NCBI RefSeq assembly: GCF_000236805.1
Contig: NZ_AGFX01000039.1
Location: 28,616 to 92,615, forward strand
Direction: 5' to 3'
From: Paenibacillus peoriae KCTC 3763
GTDB lineage: Bacteria; Bacillota; Bacilli; Paenibacillales; Paenibacillaceae
Length of the DNA: 64,000 nt
A program made the position numbers and the translations under genes. Each line of letters opens with the position of its first letter. Position 1 is the first letter of the stretch. Below the pieces are notes generated by a model. That model saw only the letters and a list, made by a program, of their open reading frames with translations. It was not told the DNA's origin and ran no database searches. This document shows, one piece after another, positions 9,185-18,678 of the stretch.

Positions 9185-9357
9185 GCGCAGCGGTACATTT
9201 GAATCTGAAGAAGCGAAGCGTTCGCCTGAAAGCTTTCCGTAGGAAAGCTCGCATCGTAAGCATAAGCTGCTTCTGAATTTCAACCTTTTCATGTCTTATA
9301 TAATCCAGAAATTCAGGGGCAACAGCGATCGTAAGATCAAATGGATCGCGGAGCGTC
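9185..9357 (-). repeat. dispersed structured repeat, copy A
   Basis: This copy shares with 47182-47319 and 53540-53679 the order: AGCGG, a small AAGCG-to-CGCTT type hairpin, a 13-bp stem enclosing about 26 bases, CAACAGCGATCG, then CGCGGAGCG. Here the long stem is GCTTCTGAATTTC (9269-9281) with GAAATTCAGGGGC (9308-9320). It differs from the other copies at several paired positions that still pair. The copy ends about 45 bases from the stop of the ABC ATPase gene and is oriented as its 3' untranslated region. Confidence 0.75.
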
Positions 9358-9403
9358 TTTACAACGAGCACCCCCGCCCACATTCACAAACCCTGCCTCA
9401 CTC

Positions 9404-10132
9404 TTACAATACCTTCTCCAAAAAACTAATCGTCCGCTCATTTTTCGGATTACCAAATACCTCTTGTGGTGTTCCTTCTTCCACAATGTAGCCACCGTCC
9501 ATAAACACAACACGGTCGCTTACTTCGCGAGCAAAACCCATCTCATGGGTCACGATCATCATCGTCATGCCTTCACGGGCCAGATCTTTCATTACGCCGA
9601 GCACTTCGCCGACCATTTCTGGATCGAGCGCCGAGGTAGGCTCGTCAAACAGCATAATGTCCGGGTTCATCGCGAGTGCGCGCGCAATCGCTACACGCTG
9701 CTTCTGACCGCCTGAAAGCTGTCCTGGCAGTGCATCAGCCTTATCAGCCAAACCTACACGGTCCAGCAGCTTCATCGCCGTTTCCCGGGCCTCTGTCTTC
9801 GTTTGTTTGCCCAGCTCTGTCGGTGCGAACATAATGTTCTTGAGCACCGTCATATGCGGGAACAGATTGAAATGTTGAAACACCATACCTATATTTTCAC
9901 GGACTTTGTTAATGTCCACATTTTTATCGCCCAACTTGTAGTCGTCGACGATGACCTCACCAGCAGTAATTTCCTCAAGCATGTTCATACAACGCAAAAA
10001 CGTGCTTTTACCCGAACCCGAAGGGCCGATGACGCATACGACCTCGCCTTCTCGTACTTGCATATCAATGCCCTTTAGCACTTGGTTACTGCCATAACTT
10101 TTTTTCAGATCTTTGACGATAATTTTACCCAC
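9404..10132 (-). CDS. polar amino acid ABC transporter ATP-binding protein (GlnQ-like)
   Basis: This 242-residue ATPase would energise uptake by the fused binding protein/permease encoded just upstream. Walker A is GPSGSGKST, the ABC signature is LSGGQ, and Walker B is [12 protein letters not shown] with the H-loop in [10 protein letters not shown] place the start at the GTG at 10132 because AAGGGAG lies 8 bases before it; a TTG at 10150 would sit upstream of that site. This gives an 8-bp overlap with the upstream gene. Glutamine or glutamate is the likeliest substrate class but is not provable here. The dispersed repeat copy A follows the stop. Confidence 0.92.
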   Translation of the reverse strand: MGKIIVKDLKKSYGSNQVLKGIDMQVREGEVVCVIGPSGSGKSTFLRCMNMLEEITAGEVIVDDYKLGDKNVDINKVRENIGMVFQHFNLFPHMTVLKNIMFAPTELGKQTKTEARETAMKLLDRVGLADKADALPGQLSGGQKQRVAIARALAMNPDIMLFDEPTSALDPEMVGEVLGVMKDLAREGMTMMIVTHEMGFAREVSDRVVFMDGGYIVEEGTPQEVFGNPKNERTISFLEKVL

Positions 10133-11573
10133 GGCGAGTTCTCCCTTCAAGACGGTTGGAAATTTTGGTCAGGATTGTAATGACGATAAGATACATTATC
10201 GCAACGACCAGCCAAATATCAAAGGATTGGAACGTCCGCGCGATAATAATTTTACCGGATTGGGTCAATTCGACCAGACCGATAACAGACAATATGGACG
10301 TATCCTTCAACGTAATAACCAACTGATTGATAAACGACGGGATCATGATTTTTACAGCCTGCGGCAAAATGATTTTGAGCATGGCCGTCCGGTACGGCAA
10401 ACCAAGCGAACGGGCCGCTTCCATTTGTCCCGGATCAATGGACTGGATGCCTCCGCGGATAATTTCCGTCACATACGCACCCGCGTTTAGAGACAACGTC
10501 AATACAGCCGCAACAAAAAGTGGCATTTTGAAATCCAGTGCCTGTGGAATACCAAAGTAAATAAAGAATGCAAGTACGATCAGCGGAATACCGCGGAATA
10601 CATCAACGAACACGGTCGCAATACCACGGAGCACCTTGTTATGACTTACCTTCATAAAGCCAAACACCAGCCCCAGCAAAAAGGCGATAAGCAACGATAC
10701 CAGGGTATACAGCAGCGTATTTCCCATCCCTTTGATCAACGCAGGCAGCGAAGCGGAAATTAGCTCCCAGCGTCCGCGCTCAACAGGCGCCACCCCTTTG
10801 CCGGATTCGCCCAGGTATTTGGACATGATTTTGTCGTATTCACCACTGTTGCGAAGATTAACAAGCCCGGCATTGAATTTTTCCAGCAGTTCCTGATTAT
10901 TGCCTTTGTTGACCGCAAAGCCGTAAGAACCGCCTTTTTCCTTATCCGTCACCAGCTTGAGACCATTATTTTGCGTCACACCGTATGCCAATACCGGAAA
11001 ATCATCAAAGCAGGCAACGGAATTCCCTGTTTTGACTTCATCGTACATTTGGGAAGAATCATCGAACGGTACCATCGTAAAGCCGTATTTGTCTTTAATG
11101 GATTCCGCAAAGGTGTAGCCTTGCGTTCCTGTTTTGACAGCTACACGCTGACCCTTCAGGTCCTCATAGCGCTTAATCGTATCATTATCCTTACGGACCG
11201 CCATGACAACCCCTGAATCAAAATAGGGCTCGGAAAAATCAAATTTTTGCTTCCGTTCATCAGTGATGCTCATCCCGGCAATGACGCCATCCACTTGATT
11301 TGTTTCAAGGGCCTGCACTGCCGCATTAAAGCCAAGAGGCTTAATCGTATATTCAAAATTTTGATCCTTGGCAATAGCAGCCAGCAAATCCATGTCGATT
11401 CCGACAAACTTGCCATCTACATCTTCAAACTCAAAAGGCGCGAACGTCGTATCCGTGCCGATATCATATTTTGCCTTGTTTTCTGCATGTGCCACTGCAC
11501 CGAAATTACCGGCCAGGGCAACCACAAAAAACAAACAAATCATGAGAGCTATTAGTTTTCTAGATTTTTGCAT
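10125..11573 (-). CDS. fused substrate-binding protein and permease of a glutamine-type ABC importer (GlnPH-like)
   Basis: One 482-residue chain combines a cleavable signal peptide (1-30, ending AHAE), a periplasmic-binding-protein type 3 domain (about 35-258, with [19 protein letters not shown]), and a His/Glu/Gln-type permease domain (about 270-475). The permease has several membrane helices and an EAA-like loop, [17 protein letters not shown]. Such SBP-permease fusions are typical of Gram-positive glutamine/glutamate importers. The ATG at 11573 has GGAGG 5-6 bases upstream. It is the first gene of a two-gene operon with the ATPase. Confidence 0.92.
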   Translation of the reverse strand: MQKSRKLIALMICLFFVVALAGNFGAVAHAENKAKYDIGTDTTFAPFEFEDVDGKFVGIDMDLLAAIAKDQNFEYTIKPLGFNAAVQALETNQVDGVIAGMSITDERKQKFDFSEPYFDSGVVMAVRKDNDTIKRYEDLKGQRVAVKTGTQGYTFAESIKDKYGFTMVPFDDSSQMYDEVKTGNSVACFDDFPVLAYGVTQNNGLKLVTDKEKGGSYGFAVNKGNNQELLEKFNAGLVNLRNSGEYDKIMSKYLGESGKGVAPVERGRWELISASLPALIKGMGNTLLYTLVSLLIAFLLGLVFGFMKVSHNKVLRGIATVFVDVFRGIPLIVLAFFIYFGIPQALDFKMPLFVAAVLTLSLNAGAYVTEIIRGGIQSIDPGQMEAARSLGLPYRTAMLKIILPQAVKIMIPSFINQLVITLKDTSILSVIGLVELTQSGKIIIARTFQSFDIWLVVAIMYLIVITILTKISNRLEGRTRRG

Positions 11574-11739
11574 AATTTCCTCCAGTCAGTTGAACGGTTC
11601 AAACTTTTCTGTTTATTCTACAGGAGTTATCAAAAATTGACTACTTTGATGTCAGCTTTTTCTGAAAAAATATTTCATGGAACTATCTGGATGTGTAAAC
11701 TTGAAGATGCAATTTTGGGTCACAGAATGCCAATAAGCC

Positions 11740-11770
11740 CCTGCCGCAAAAAGCGGACGGAAGCTTATTG
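11740..11770. terminator. weak hairpin downstream of pit
   Basis: CAATAAGC and GCTTATTG arms enclose a CCGC/GCGG hairpin in the 240-bp gap between pit and the ABC importer. There is no strong T tract on the minus strand, so terminator function for pit is only possible. Confidence 0.35.
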
Positions 11771-11814
11771 TGTATCCTAAGTGTATGTTTTTTTTCGTGA
11801 AATAATAATGAAAA

Positions 11815-12804
11815 CTAGAAAAGAATTTTGAAAATCAATCCCGCCAACAGTGCAGCAATAGGGATCGTTATCACCCAGGTTATTACAATACGACCAGCCA
11901 GTGACCAGCGCACAGCCGAGAAACGCTTCGCAGAGCCTACACCCAAAATCGCCGAAGTAATGGCATGAGTGGTGCTTACGGGCAAATGAAGCATCGTGGC
12001 TGTAAAGATAACAGACGCACCCGATAGATCCGCTGCAAATCCATTAATGGGATCAATTTTAAAGATCTTGGTTCCCATCGTCTTGATGATTTTCCAGCCC
12101 CCGATGGACGTGCCCAGTGCCATGGCTGTAGCGGCTGAAATTTTTACCCACATCGGTACGTCCAAATGATCCTGATAGCCTGCCGAGACAAGTGCAAATG
12201 TGATAATTCCCATCGCTTTCTGAGCATCATTCGTACCATGCGTAAACGATTGAAGCGCTGCCGTAATGACCTGCATCGTTCGAAACCCTTTGTTCACCGT
12301 ATGCGGGCTGCGATGAGCAAAGATGTATTTCAAAATCATCATCACGATGTAACCAACAACAAAAGCAATCAGCGGGGAGAAAAGCAGCCCCTCCACAATT
12401 TCGATAAAGCCGCTCCAATTTAACTTATCCGCTCCCGCCCCTACATACACCGCTCCGGCCAACGCACCAATGAGCGCATGGGAAGAGGATGAAGGAATAC
12501 CGAACCACCAGGTTAGAAGATTCCAGATAATTGCAGCAATCAGCGTCGCAATGACGATATCAATCCCATTCGTAAGCTTGGCAGGATTAGCAACGCTCCC
12601 GCCAATCGTCTTGGCAACCCCTGTAAACATGATAGCCCCGAGAAAATTCATGATTGCAGCCATAATAATCGCGCGACGCGGCGTCAATGCACGGGTCGAC
12701 ACCGAAGTTGCAATCGCGTTCGCCGTATCATGAAATCCATTAATAAAATCGAATGCCAGAGCAAGAAAAATAACAATACCCAGTACCAATAAACTTGTAT
12801 CCAT
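11815..12804 (-). CDS. pit: low-affinity inorganic phosphate transporter, PiT family
   Basis: A 329-residue integral membrane symporter for metal-phosphate complexes. It carries the two inverted family signatures: FDFINGFHDTANAIAT near the N-terminus, and FTHGTNDAQKAMG at about residues 190-202. About ten hydrophobic helices separate them. It follows a DUF47 gene by 14 bp on the same strand, the usual regulator-transporter pairing. AAGGGAG precedes the ATG. Confidence 0.95.
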   Translation of the reverse strand: MDTSLLVLGIVIFLALAFDFINGFHDTANAIATSVSTRALTPRRAIIMAAIMNFLGAIMFTGVAKTIGGSVANPAKLTNGIDIVIATLIAAIIWNLLTWWFGIPSSSSHALIGALAGAVYVGAGADKLNWSGFIEIVEGLLFSPLIAFVVGYIVMMILKYIFAHRSPHTVNKGFRTMQVITAALQSFTHGTNDAQKAMGIITFALVSAGYQDHLDVPMWVKISAATAMALGTSIGGWKIIKTMGTKIFKIDPINGFAADLSGASVIFTATMLHLPVSTTHAITSAILGVGSAKRFSAVRWSLAGRIVITWVITIPIAALLAGLIFKILF

Positions 12805-12818
12805 GTAAAAGGACTCCC

Positions 12819-13433
12819 TTACGAGTTACGCATAATGATGGATTCCAGCATATTTGCAACATCCTCGCATGAATCCGTTGTCGTTTCAAGGCGTTCGTAC
12901 AGTTCTTTGCGTTTGATCAGCTCAATAGGATCGGTTACAGTTGCAAACAGGTTTTTGATGCAAATACGCAACAATTCATCCCCCTGATTTTCCAAATCAT
13001 TCAGGCGAATGGTGTACTCACGAATAGCCAGCAATTTCTTTTGCGAAAGCAAATGTACAGCCTTCTGAATTTCATAAGCTGATTGACGCAAAATATCAGC
13101 GAACTGCACAATATACTCGTCCGGCTCTGTAATGTTGTACATATAAAAACGTGAGGCTGTTGCTTCCAGACCATCCAGCACATCATCCATGGTTGTTGTC
13201 AGTTCCATGATATCGTCGCGTTCCAGCGGCGTGATGAAGGTCTTGTTCAGTTCAGTAATAATCGTGTGTGTGTAATCATCACACTTATTTTCATACTTCT
13301 TCATCTCATTGGTAAACAAAGTCACATCTTGAAGGTTTGAAGTATGTTGGGCAAAATAATCCGCTGCTTGCACGATTGTATCTGCCATATTTTCCAACGT
13401 CTCGAAGAATATATCCTTTTTCTTCAATCTCAT
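12819..13433 (-). CDS. DUF47 (PhoU-like) phosphate transport accessory protein
   Basis: This 204-residue all-helical protein of the DUF47/YkaA family is usually encoded before pit and thought to modulate the transporter. It begins MRLKKKDIFFETLENMAD. Metal-binding-type acidic motifs such as ENKCDDYTH and DLENQGDELL recur at the PhoU-like positions. The start is the ATG at 13433, preceded by AAAGGGG; the longer in-frame extension to 13487 would need a TTG without a site. It is co-transcribed with pit. Confidence 0.9.
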   Translation of the reverse strand: MRLKKKDIFFETLENMADTIVQAADYFAQHTSNLQDVTLFTNEMKKYENKCDDYTHTIITELNKTFITPLERDDIMELTTTMDDVLDGLEATASRFYMYNITEPDEYIVQFADILRQSAYEIQKAVHLLSQKKLLAIREYTIRLNDLENQGDELLRICIKNLFATVTDPIELIKRKELYERLETTTDSCEDVANMLESIIMRNS

Positions 13434-13621
13434 AACGATTACCCCTTTACGAAAATATCCGCAACCTGTTTCGACTGCAATAGACAACCTTTGCTATCTT
13501 ATCACACTCATCAACGTTTTTGTAATGTTTGCAAAAGCAAATTTTAGGATATTCGGATACAGTACCCGACACAGAAGTTCATTATCCGACATTTTTTCCT
13601 TAAAAAGGGTGTATTCCATAT

Positions 13622-14713
13622 TTATTTTGTGTTTATAGTCACATGCTCATTTAGAGAAGTATCTGCAGGGACCACATGTATATAGGATGTACCTGGCGTC
13701 AACGGAATTTCAACTCCATTTTTCATAAAACGAACTGCATCACCAGGCGTATGCTGCCATTGTGCATGTATGACTCTTCCTTGTTGAAACACCATCGCCT
13801 CTCCACTGCCATTCAGCGCAACACTCAATCTGCCTACATCATCCAGGGTTCGATGGCTGGCGCTCATCACAATAACATTGGCTGCAGAAAGCTGTTGATT
13901 ATTATTTTGATCCACATGTGACTTTTCGTTCACAAATCGCTTATATTGCTGGTTCGCCGGATCGTAGGTGTAGGATACACGATAGTTTTTGAGCAAAAAG
14001 CGGATTTGCAAAGATGCTGCACTCTCGTCTGTCATGACCGGGGCTTCACCGGATTTAAGGTAAGGATATACGGGAACCTCTGCCTGCTTGACATACCCTT
14101 TATGATCCATTCCTTTGCGCAGTCTGCTTACATCTGTGTACAGATTATGGGGAGGACGACGATCTTTGCTTCGCCAAAAGTAAGCCCCTCCATTTGAAAT
14201 CTCATCCAGATGCTCCTTCTTCTGCTGCTGTAAAATCGCATAGGCATCTGTGCTTCCCCCTGCATGTATCGGCAATGCACCATAGGTTTCGCCCAGCTCA
14301 ATCAGATAGGGTCGGATGCTGCGGACCGGACCGATCTTCACATCTCCGCTATAGCTTTGAAAAAAAGCGACCAAACGGGTAATTCCGCCTTCTGCAAGAA
14401 CTTCATATACCATGTCTGCCTGGCTAAGCCCTGCCTGTGGACGTGCAGCCGGAGCGTTGTTAATCATGATCGCGAGCGGTCGCTCCAAAACAGGCTGCTC
14501 CACCGGAAGACCGGTAAGCGGAGCTGTAAATGCCGAAATGGACTGCTTCTTGGGCGGTTCAACCTCCAGCTCGGTTTTTTGCTTGATCAATTGGGGAACG
14601 GGTTCAGATTCACCCGTTTTGGACAAAGCAGAACAAGACATCAGCGTCATGCACAACAGAGCTGAGGCCATCACACGCAACCATTGAGTTCGCCCGGAAA
14701 TGGATCTGGACAA
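13622..14713 (-). CDS. DUF3048 domain lipoprotein (YerB-like)
   Basis: This 363-residue secreted lipoprotein has an N-terminal hydrophobic signal with lipobox LMSC (Cys27), followed by a linker and the DUF3048 domain (about 75-355). That domain includes LAIMINNAPAARPQ, GPVRSIRPYLIELGE and AIHAGGSTDAY-like segments. The biochemical role of the family is unknown. The start is a TTG at 14713, well supported by GGAGGG 6 bases upstream. In B. subtilis yerB neighbours yerC; here they are 6.5 kb apart. Confidence 0.88.
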   Translation of the reverse strand: MSRSISGRTQWLRVMASALLCMTLMSCSALSKTGESEPVPQLIKQKTELEVEPPKKQSISAFTAPLTGLPVEQPVLERPLAIMINNAPAARPQAGLSQADMVYEVLAEGGITRLVAFFQSYSGDVKIGPVRSIRPYLIELGETYGALPIHAGGSTDAYAILQQQKKEHLDEISNGGAYFWRSKDRRPPHNLYTDVSRLRKGMDHKGYVKQAEVPVYPYLKSGEAPVMTDESAASLQIRFLLKNYRVSYTYDPANQQYKRFVNEKSHVDQNNNQQLSAANVIVMSASHRTLDDVGRLSVALNGSGEAMVFQQGRVIHAQWQHTPGDAVRFMKNGVEIPLTPGTSYIHVVPADTSLNEHVTINTK

Positions 14714-14840
14714 GTTTATCCCTCCATCTTAGATATTTTTCTCATTATAAGCTTTATTTCCTGTTTTTGTCTTGATCGAAGGTATAGGTCCCGATAGAAT
14801 ACTTATATGAAGACATTAAAATTTAAAAAAATATTTAGAC

Positions 14841-14860
14841 TTTGTGATTTTTATCACAAA
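14841..14860. promoter_or_regulatory. Fnr/Crp-type binding site upstream of the DoxX gene
   Basis: TTTGTGAT-TTTT-ATCACAAA is a perfect dyad that fits the Fnr/Crp consensus TGTGA-N6-TCACA. A TACAAT box at 14880-14885 would start transcription near 14891, putting the site centre near -41, the class II activator position. Rex (TTGTGA-N6-TCACAA) is an alternative reader. Confidence 0.7.
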
Positions 14861-14960
14861 TAAGTGTAACTGAACCTAATACAATAAAGGTGTAGCAAAG
14901 ATGATCATCTTAACCTAATGAAATACAAACATTTTGATATAAGAAAGAGGAGTGGTTTAA

Positions 14961-15479
14961 ATGTTTAACAACTGGTTGCGTGAAAACAAAGTAGCGATGT
15001 GGCTGCTGACTGTAGTACGGGTTTATCTCGGATATGAATGGATGAGCCATGGACTTGAAAAGTTGACTGGCGGATTTGATGCCGGTGGATTCATCTCGGG
15101 GGCCATTGCTAAAACGGGTGGAGACCATCCCGCGGTACAAGGCTGGTGGGGATCGTTCCTTGAAGCCTTCGCCCTGCCAAATGTCGGTTTGTTCAACGTC
15201 CTGATCCCACTGGGTGAGTTCTTGGTCGGGGTTGGCCTGCTGCTTGGTACTCTGACTACACTGGCTGCTTTGATGGCCATGGTCATGAACTTCTCGTTCC
15301 TGTTCTCGGGTACAGTAAGCACCAATGCAATCTACCTGCTGTTTGAAATCTTCCTTGTGGTCGCTGGTGCAAATGCCGGACGGATTGGCCTTGACCGTTG
15401 GGTACTGCCCTTCCTGCGTGGACTGTTCGGTAAAAATAAAGATACCTTTCCAGCCGATCCTACTCGAAAAATAGCTTAA
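14961..15479 (+). CDS. DoxX family membrane protein
   Basis: A 172-residue protein with four predicted membrane helices (about 12-30, 70-95, 98-120, 125-145). The family-typical RVYLGYEWMSHGLEKL lies near the N-terminus. DoxX-like proteins include the small subunit of thiosulphate:quinone oxidoreductase and redox or oxidative-stress associated membrane proteins; the exact reaction here is unknown. AGAGGAG precedes the ATG. The upstream Fnr/Crp-type dyad at a class II spacing suggests control by oxygen or redox state. It is a single-gene unit with its own terminator. Confidence 0.87.
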   Translation: MFNNWLRENKVAMWLLTVVRVYLGYEWMSHGLEKLTGGFDAGGFISGAIAKTGGDHPAVQGWWGSFLEAFALPNVGLFNVLIPLGEFLVGVGLLLGTLTTLAALMAMVMNFSFLFSGTVSTNAIYLLFEIFLVVAGANAGRIGLDRWVLPFLRGLFGKNKDTFPADPTRKIA

Positions 15480-15487
15480 CTAACCCG

Positions 15488-15525
15488 AAACAACCGTTAC
15501 CCTCTGGGCTAATGGTTGTTTTTTT
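15488..15525 (+). terminator. terminator of the DoxX gene
   Basis: AAACAACCGTTA (15488-15499) pairs with TAATGGTTGTTT (15510-15521, one G-T pair) and runs into seven or more T, 8 bases after the stop. Confidence 0.88.
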
Positions 15526-15563
15526 ATGCTGCTATGCTGCTCTCCACTTATTCATCACTGAAG

Positions 15564-15602
15564 GAGTCTCCCATCTCATACTGACGTGGGAACTCTTTTT
15601 TT
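15564..15602 (+). terminator. second terminator-like hairpin upstream of the secreted protein gene
   Basis: GAGT(C)TCCCA pairs with TGGGAACTC (15587-15595), followed by eight T. It lies 120 bases before the next start, so it is either a back-up terminator or a leader attenuator for that gene. Confidence 0.6.
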
Positions 15603-15723
15603 TGTCGGATTCAACATTTCGTCAACTGTTTACAAGTTGGATACAACATGGAATGCTCACGATACATTTATCCAATACACTACAGATACACCAAAGAAAA
15701 CACAAAGAAATATGGAGGGTTAT

Positions 15724-16650
15724 ATGATGAAAAAAATGACCAAAGCCTATCTTATGCTCGCAGCAGTAACTTTCACTGTACAGACTATGGGACTGGGATA
15801 TCAAGCAACAGCAGCAGCAGCAAAAACTGCTTCAGCATCTCAGACGGTAAGCGCACAACAAATTTCCAAGACCTTTGAGCAATTGCTAAGCCAGCCCGGC
15901 AAGCTGCCTCAGGCGTTTACGTATTTGCAAAAGCACATTCAATCCGTTCCAGCCGCTCAGGCAACCATGATGACGCTCCATCTGGAAAATGCCCAGAATA
16001 AGCAATTGGATGCATACTCACGTACGTTATACCCAACCTCTGTTCAAAATAAGATCAGTAATATATACAAACCCGGCGATACGTTCACCAATCTGATTAG
16101 CCGCACCCATGATACGAGCCTGAAAAAATTACTAACTCAAACCAGAGATGCCGGATTCAAGCTGGAAACGGCGGAAGGTATGTTTTACCCGGTTATAAAC
16201 TATGAAAAATACACAGTATTCAGCAAGTACACCACGGCAGATATTCGCAGCTACATTCAGATCATGGCGATGGAATCAGGACAGGCCGCTACCAAGGATG
16301 CCGCGCTCCGTATCGGCTATCAGCAGTTAGCAGGACGAGTGCTGGCACAGGAAGCGTTTTTAAACCAATATCCGCATTCCAACCGTACACTGGCTGTAAA
16401 AAAATTGCATGATCTGTACTATTCCTATACCTTCTATGGCACGAACAATACGCCACTATTCGATTATGAGACCCAAAAGATTCAACCTAATGCCAAAAAA
16501 GGATATCAACTCGTCATTCAACGCAACCCGGATTCGAAGAGTGCCTACATTCAGGATTTGAAGGCATTTATGAAACTGCTGGATCAAAACGGAGATCAGC
16601 TTACAGCGCAAGTATCTGCCTGGCTGAAAAAAAACGTATCTTCCAATTAA
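15724..16650 (+). CDS. secreted protein of unknown function
   Basis: A 308-residue protein that I do not recognise. It begins with a basic n-region and hydrophobic core (MMKKMTKAYLMLAAV), then an Ala-rich segment with a likely signal peptidase site near residue 30. The mature part looks helical and repeatedly amphipathic (for example AFTYLQKHIQSVPA and RTHDTSLKKLLTQT), with no cysteine and no known catalytic motif. The start is the ATG at 15724, with GGAGGG 4-5 bases upstream; an open frame reaching back to 15586 has no site. It stands alone between two terminators. Confidence 0.8.
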   Translation: MMKKMTKAYLMLAAVTFTVQTMGLGYQATAAAAKTASASQTVSAQQISKTFEQLLSQPGKLPQAFTYLQKHIQSVPAAQATMMTLHLENAQNKQLDAYSRTLYPTSVQNKISNIYKPGDTFTNLISRTHDTSLKKLLTQTRDAGFKLETAEGMFYPVINYEKYTVFSKYTTADIRSYIQIMAMESGQAATKDAALRIGYQQLAGRVLAQEAFLNQYPHSNRTLAVKKLHDLYYSYTFYGTNNTPLFDYETQKIQPNAKKGYQLVIQRNPDSKSAYIQDLKAFMKLLDQNGDQLTAQVSAWLKKNVSSN

Positions 16651-16669
16651 TCGGAGAAGCAGAATACAC

Positions 16670-16716
16670 AAAAGAACTTCCATTCCCACACGCCATGTGG
16701 ATTCGGAAGTTCTTTT
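16670..16716. terminator. bidirectional terminator
   Basis: AAAAGAACTTCC (16670-16681) and GGAAGTTCTTTT (16705-16716) form a perfect 12-bp stem between convergent genes, with an inner CCACA/TGTGG hairpin. It can serve both strands. Confidence 0.88.
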
Positions 16717-16721
16717 CACAT

Positions 16722-17513
16722 TTATCGATCATTTTCCTGACCAAAAGCCCAGCAATTAAGGCTTAGCGAGCCTAGGACATAGCTCTGAAAAAGCTTGCGT
16801 GCCGAGCGCTGATCATCCGCAGCCCCCATCACATAAAACAAAGGTGAAAAATGCTCAATCCCATAAGAAGGAACCGCCTGCTTGGCATAAGGAGCCTTCT
16901 TATCATATTGGAATAGATGACGCAAATTCCAGTCTTGAAGCTGCTGGCCAATCCAGTCATCATATTGAACCGCCCACTCGGCCGGCTCATTCATTTCCTT
17001 GAGTGTACGCAGATTGTGTACCAATCCGCCGCTACCGATTATCAAAATGCCTTGTTCTCGCAACGGTGCCAGCATCCGTCCAATCTCATACTGCTCCTGC
17101 GGAGCGCGTCGGGAATCAATGGAAAGCGGGACGACAGGGATATCAGCATCAGGATATATATGCCGCAAAACCACCCATGCTCCATGATCCAGTCCCCGAT
17201 TTCGAACTGGCTGGTGAAACAGGTTATGCTGACTGAACAGATGCTTTATCTCCTCACACAGCTTCGGATCGCCTGGTGCAGGGTAATCAAGTGTGTACAT
17301 ATGCTCAGGGAAGCCATAGAAATCGTGCAACGCTGCATGCTGATCATCCGCACCGATACATTGATCAGGACTATCCCAATGCGCGGAAAAAATGACTATT
17401 CCTTGGGGGCGGGGCAGGTTCGCGCCCAGCTCTGCAAGAAAGCTAGTGTATGCGTTATTTTCTACAGCCAGTGTCGGTGAACCGTGCGCAACAAAAATTG
17501 AGGGTAATGTCAT
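16722..17513 (-). CDS. extradiol ring-cleavage dioxygenase, 4,5-DOPA dioxygenase (YgiD/LigB-like) family
   Basis: This 263-residue member of the class III extradiol dioxygenase (LigB) superfamily has metal-ligand-type histidines in FVAHGSPT and FSAHWDSP. GLDHGAWVVLRHIYPDADIPVV is the family's central signature, with a catalytic His. Bacterial YgiD opens 4,5-DOPA-like catechols, but the natural substrate here is unknown. The start is the ATG at 17513 because GGAGG lies 9 bases before it; an upstream GTG would include that site. The gene is monocistronic. Confidence 0.88.
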   Translation of the reverse strand: MTLPSIFVAHGSPTLAVENNAYTSFLAELGANLPRPQGIVIFSAHWDSPDQCIGADDQHAALHDFYGFPEHMYTLDYPAPGDPKLCEEIKHLFSQHNLFHQPVRNRGLDHGAWVVLRHIYPDADIPVVPLSIDSRRAPQEQYEIGRMLAPLREQGILIIGSGGLVHNLRTLKEMNEPAEWAVQYDDWIGQQLQDWNLRHLFQYDKKAPYAKQAVPSYGIEHFSPLFYVMGAADDQRSARKLFQSYVLGSLSLNCWAFGQENDR

Positions 17514-17604
17514 CGCTGCCAACCTCCACACGCCAGTATAGTGTTACTCTTCCATTTTACTCCGGCGGAGGCGTAATTTCCAATGCAATCCGTTAGACCT
17601 GCAA

Positions 17605-18432
17605 TCAGATCATCCAGTGCTGCCAATCCCGTTGAATATTTTCCTGCTCATCCAGCCATTCCAGCGTCCGGTCAATCAGCTGTTGCCGCTCTTTACCTGA
17701 AGAGAAGGTATGATCTCCCTGGAAAATGATTTCTTTATCACAGCGTCCCTCTGGACGCATCCAGAAAACCTTCTGGAATAAAAAGGCATAATCCACAGGG
17801 ATAATATCATCCGAGGTTCCGTGAATAACGAGCACATCCCCGTTAAATTTGACAGCCTCCTGAAACGGCTGGAACTGGGCTAACGACTCAAAATAAGCAG
17901 GTGTGAATTTGTAGTCCAAATAATCGGCCTGGCCGTTTTTAACAGACTCATCGTACACGTTTCGCTCCGTAATTTTGACTATGTCGTTGAACGGATAGCC
18001 GACAGCTGACCAAAGGACCAGGTTTTGTACTCTCTTGTCCCGTACAGCTGTGAGAAGGGCAACTGCGCCCCCCAGACTGTGACCGATCAACGTTACCTTG
18101 GTCGGGTCGATGTCCGCGCAATTCACAGCGTAATCCAGCACGGTGCGTGTCTGATTAATCATCGACTCCAGCCCTTGCTTGCCATAATCGCCTGTGCTTT
18201 CCCCACAACCGACAAAATCAAAGCGCAGGACAAAATATCCCCCTGCTGCAAGCTCACGTGCAGTCTTTACAAATAACCGATCTACCCCGATACGATTGCC
18301 TACAAATCCGTGGCATATCACGACGAGCGGCACCCGTCTCTGACGATCTCCTTCACCCGGATTGCTCGGATAATGAATCGTTGCAGCTAGCTCCTCATTT
18401 TTAAAGCGAATTCCAATTTGCCGTTCCATCAT
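17605..18432 (-). CDS. alpha/beta hydrolase
   Basis: A 275-residue serine hydrolase of the alpha/beta fold. The oxyanion-hole region is VICHGFVGNR, the nucleophile elbow is GHSLGG (Ser about residue 130), the acid is in HGTSDDIIPVD, and the catalytic His is in GDHTFSSG near the C-terminus. This pattern matches acyl esterases of the YtmA/cinnamoyl-esterase type, but the substrate is unknown. There is no signal peptide. GGGGGAG precedes tandem ATGs at 18432 and 18429. Confidence 0.87.
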   Translation of the reverse strand: MMERQIGIRFKNEELAATIHYPSNPGEGDRQRRVPLVVICHGFVGNRIGVDRLFVKTARELAAGGYFVLRFDFVGCGESTGDYGKQGLESMINQTRTVLDYAVNCADIDPTKVTLIGHSLGGAVALLTAVRDKRVQNLVLWSAVGYPFNDIVKITERNVYDESVKNGQADYLDYKFTPAYFESLAQFQPFQEAVKFNGDVLVIHGTSDDIIPVDYAFLFQKVFWMRPEGRCDKEIIFQGDHTFSSGKERQQLIDRTLEWLDEQENIQRDWQHWMI

Positions 18433-18678
18433 GATTCTCCCCCTGAATAATTTAAACGTATATTGTAACATGGATACCCAGCAAGATATCCATTCACTTT
18501 AATTCCGATAAGTTTAATAAGTTTTATGGTAAAGTCAGTCTATCATCGCCCTGCTTCCTTGTCAACCTGTCATTCACGCCGATAAAAATGTAAACAAATG
18601 GCGCTCCCCATACGATGCCGGAGAACGCCACACTACATGCTAATTAGAGTGAATCCCCCACATTAGAGTAGAAGATTC

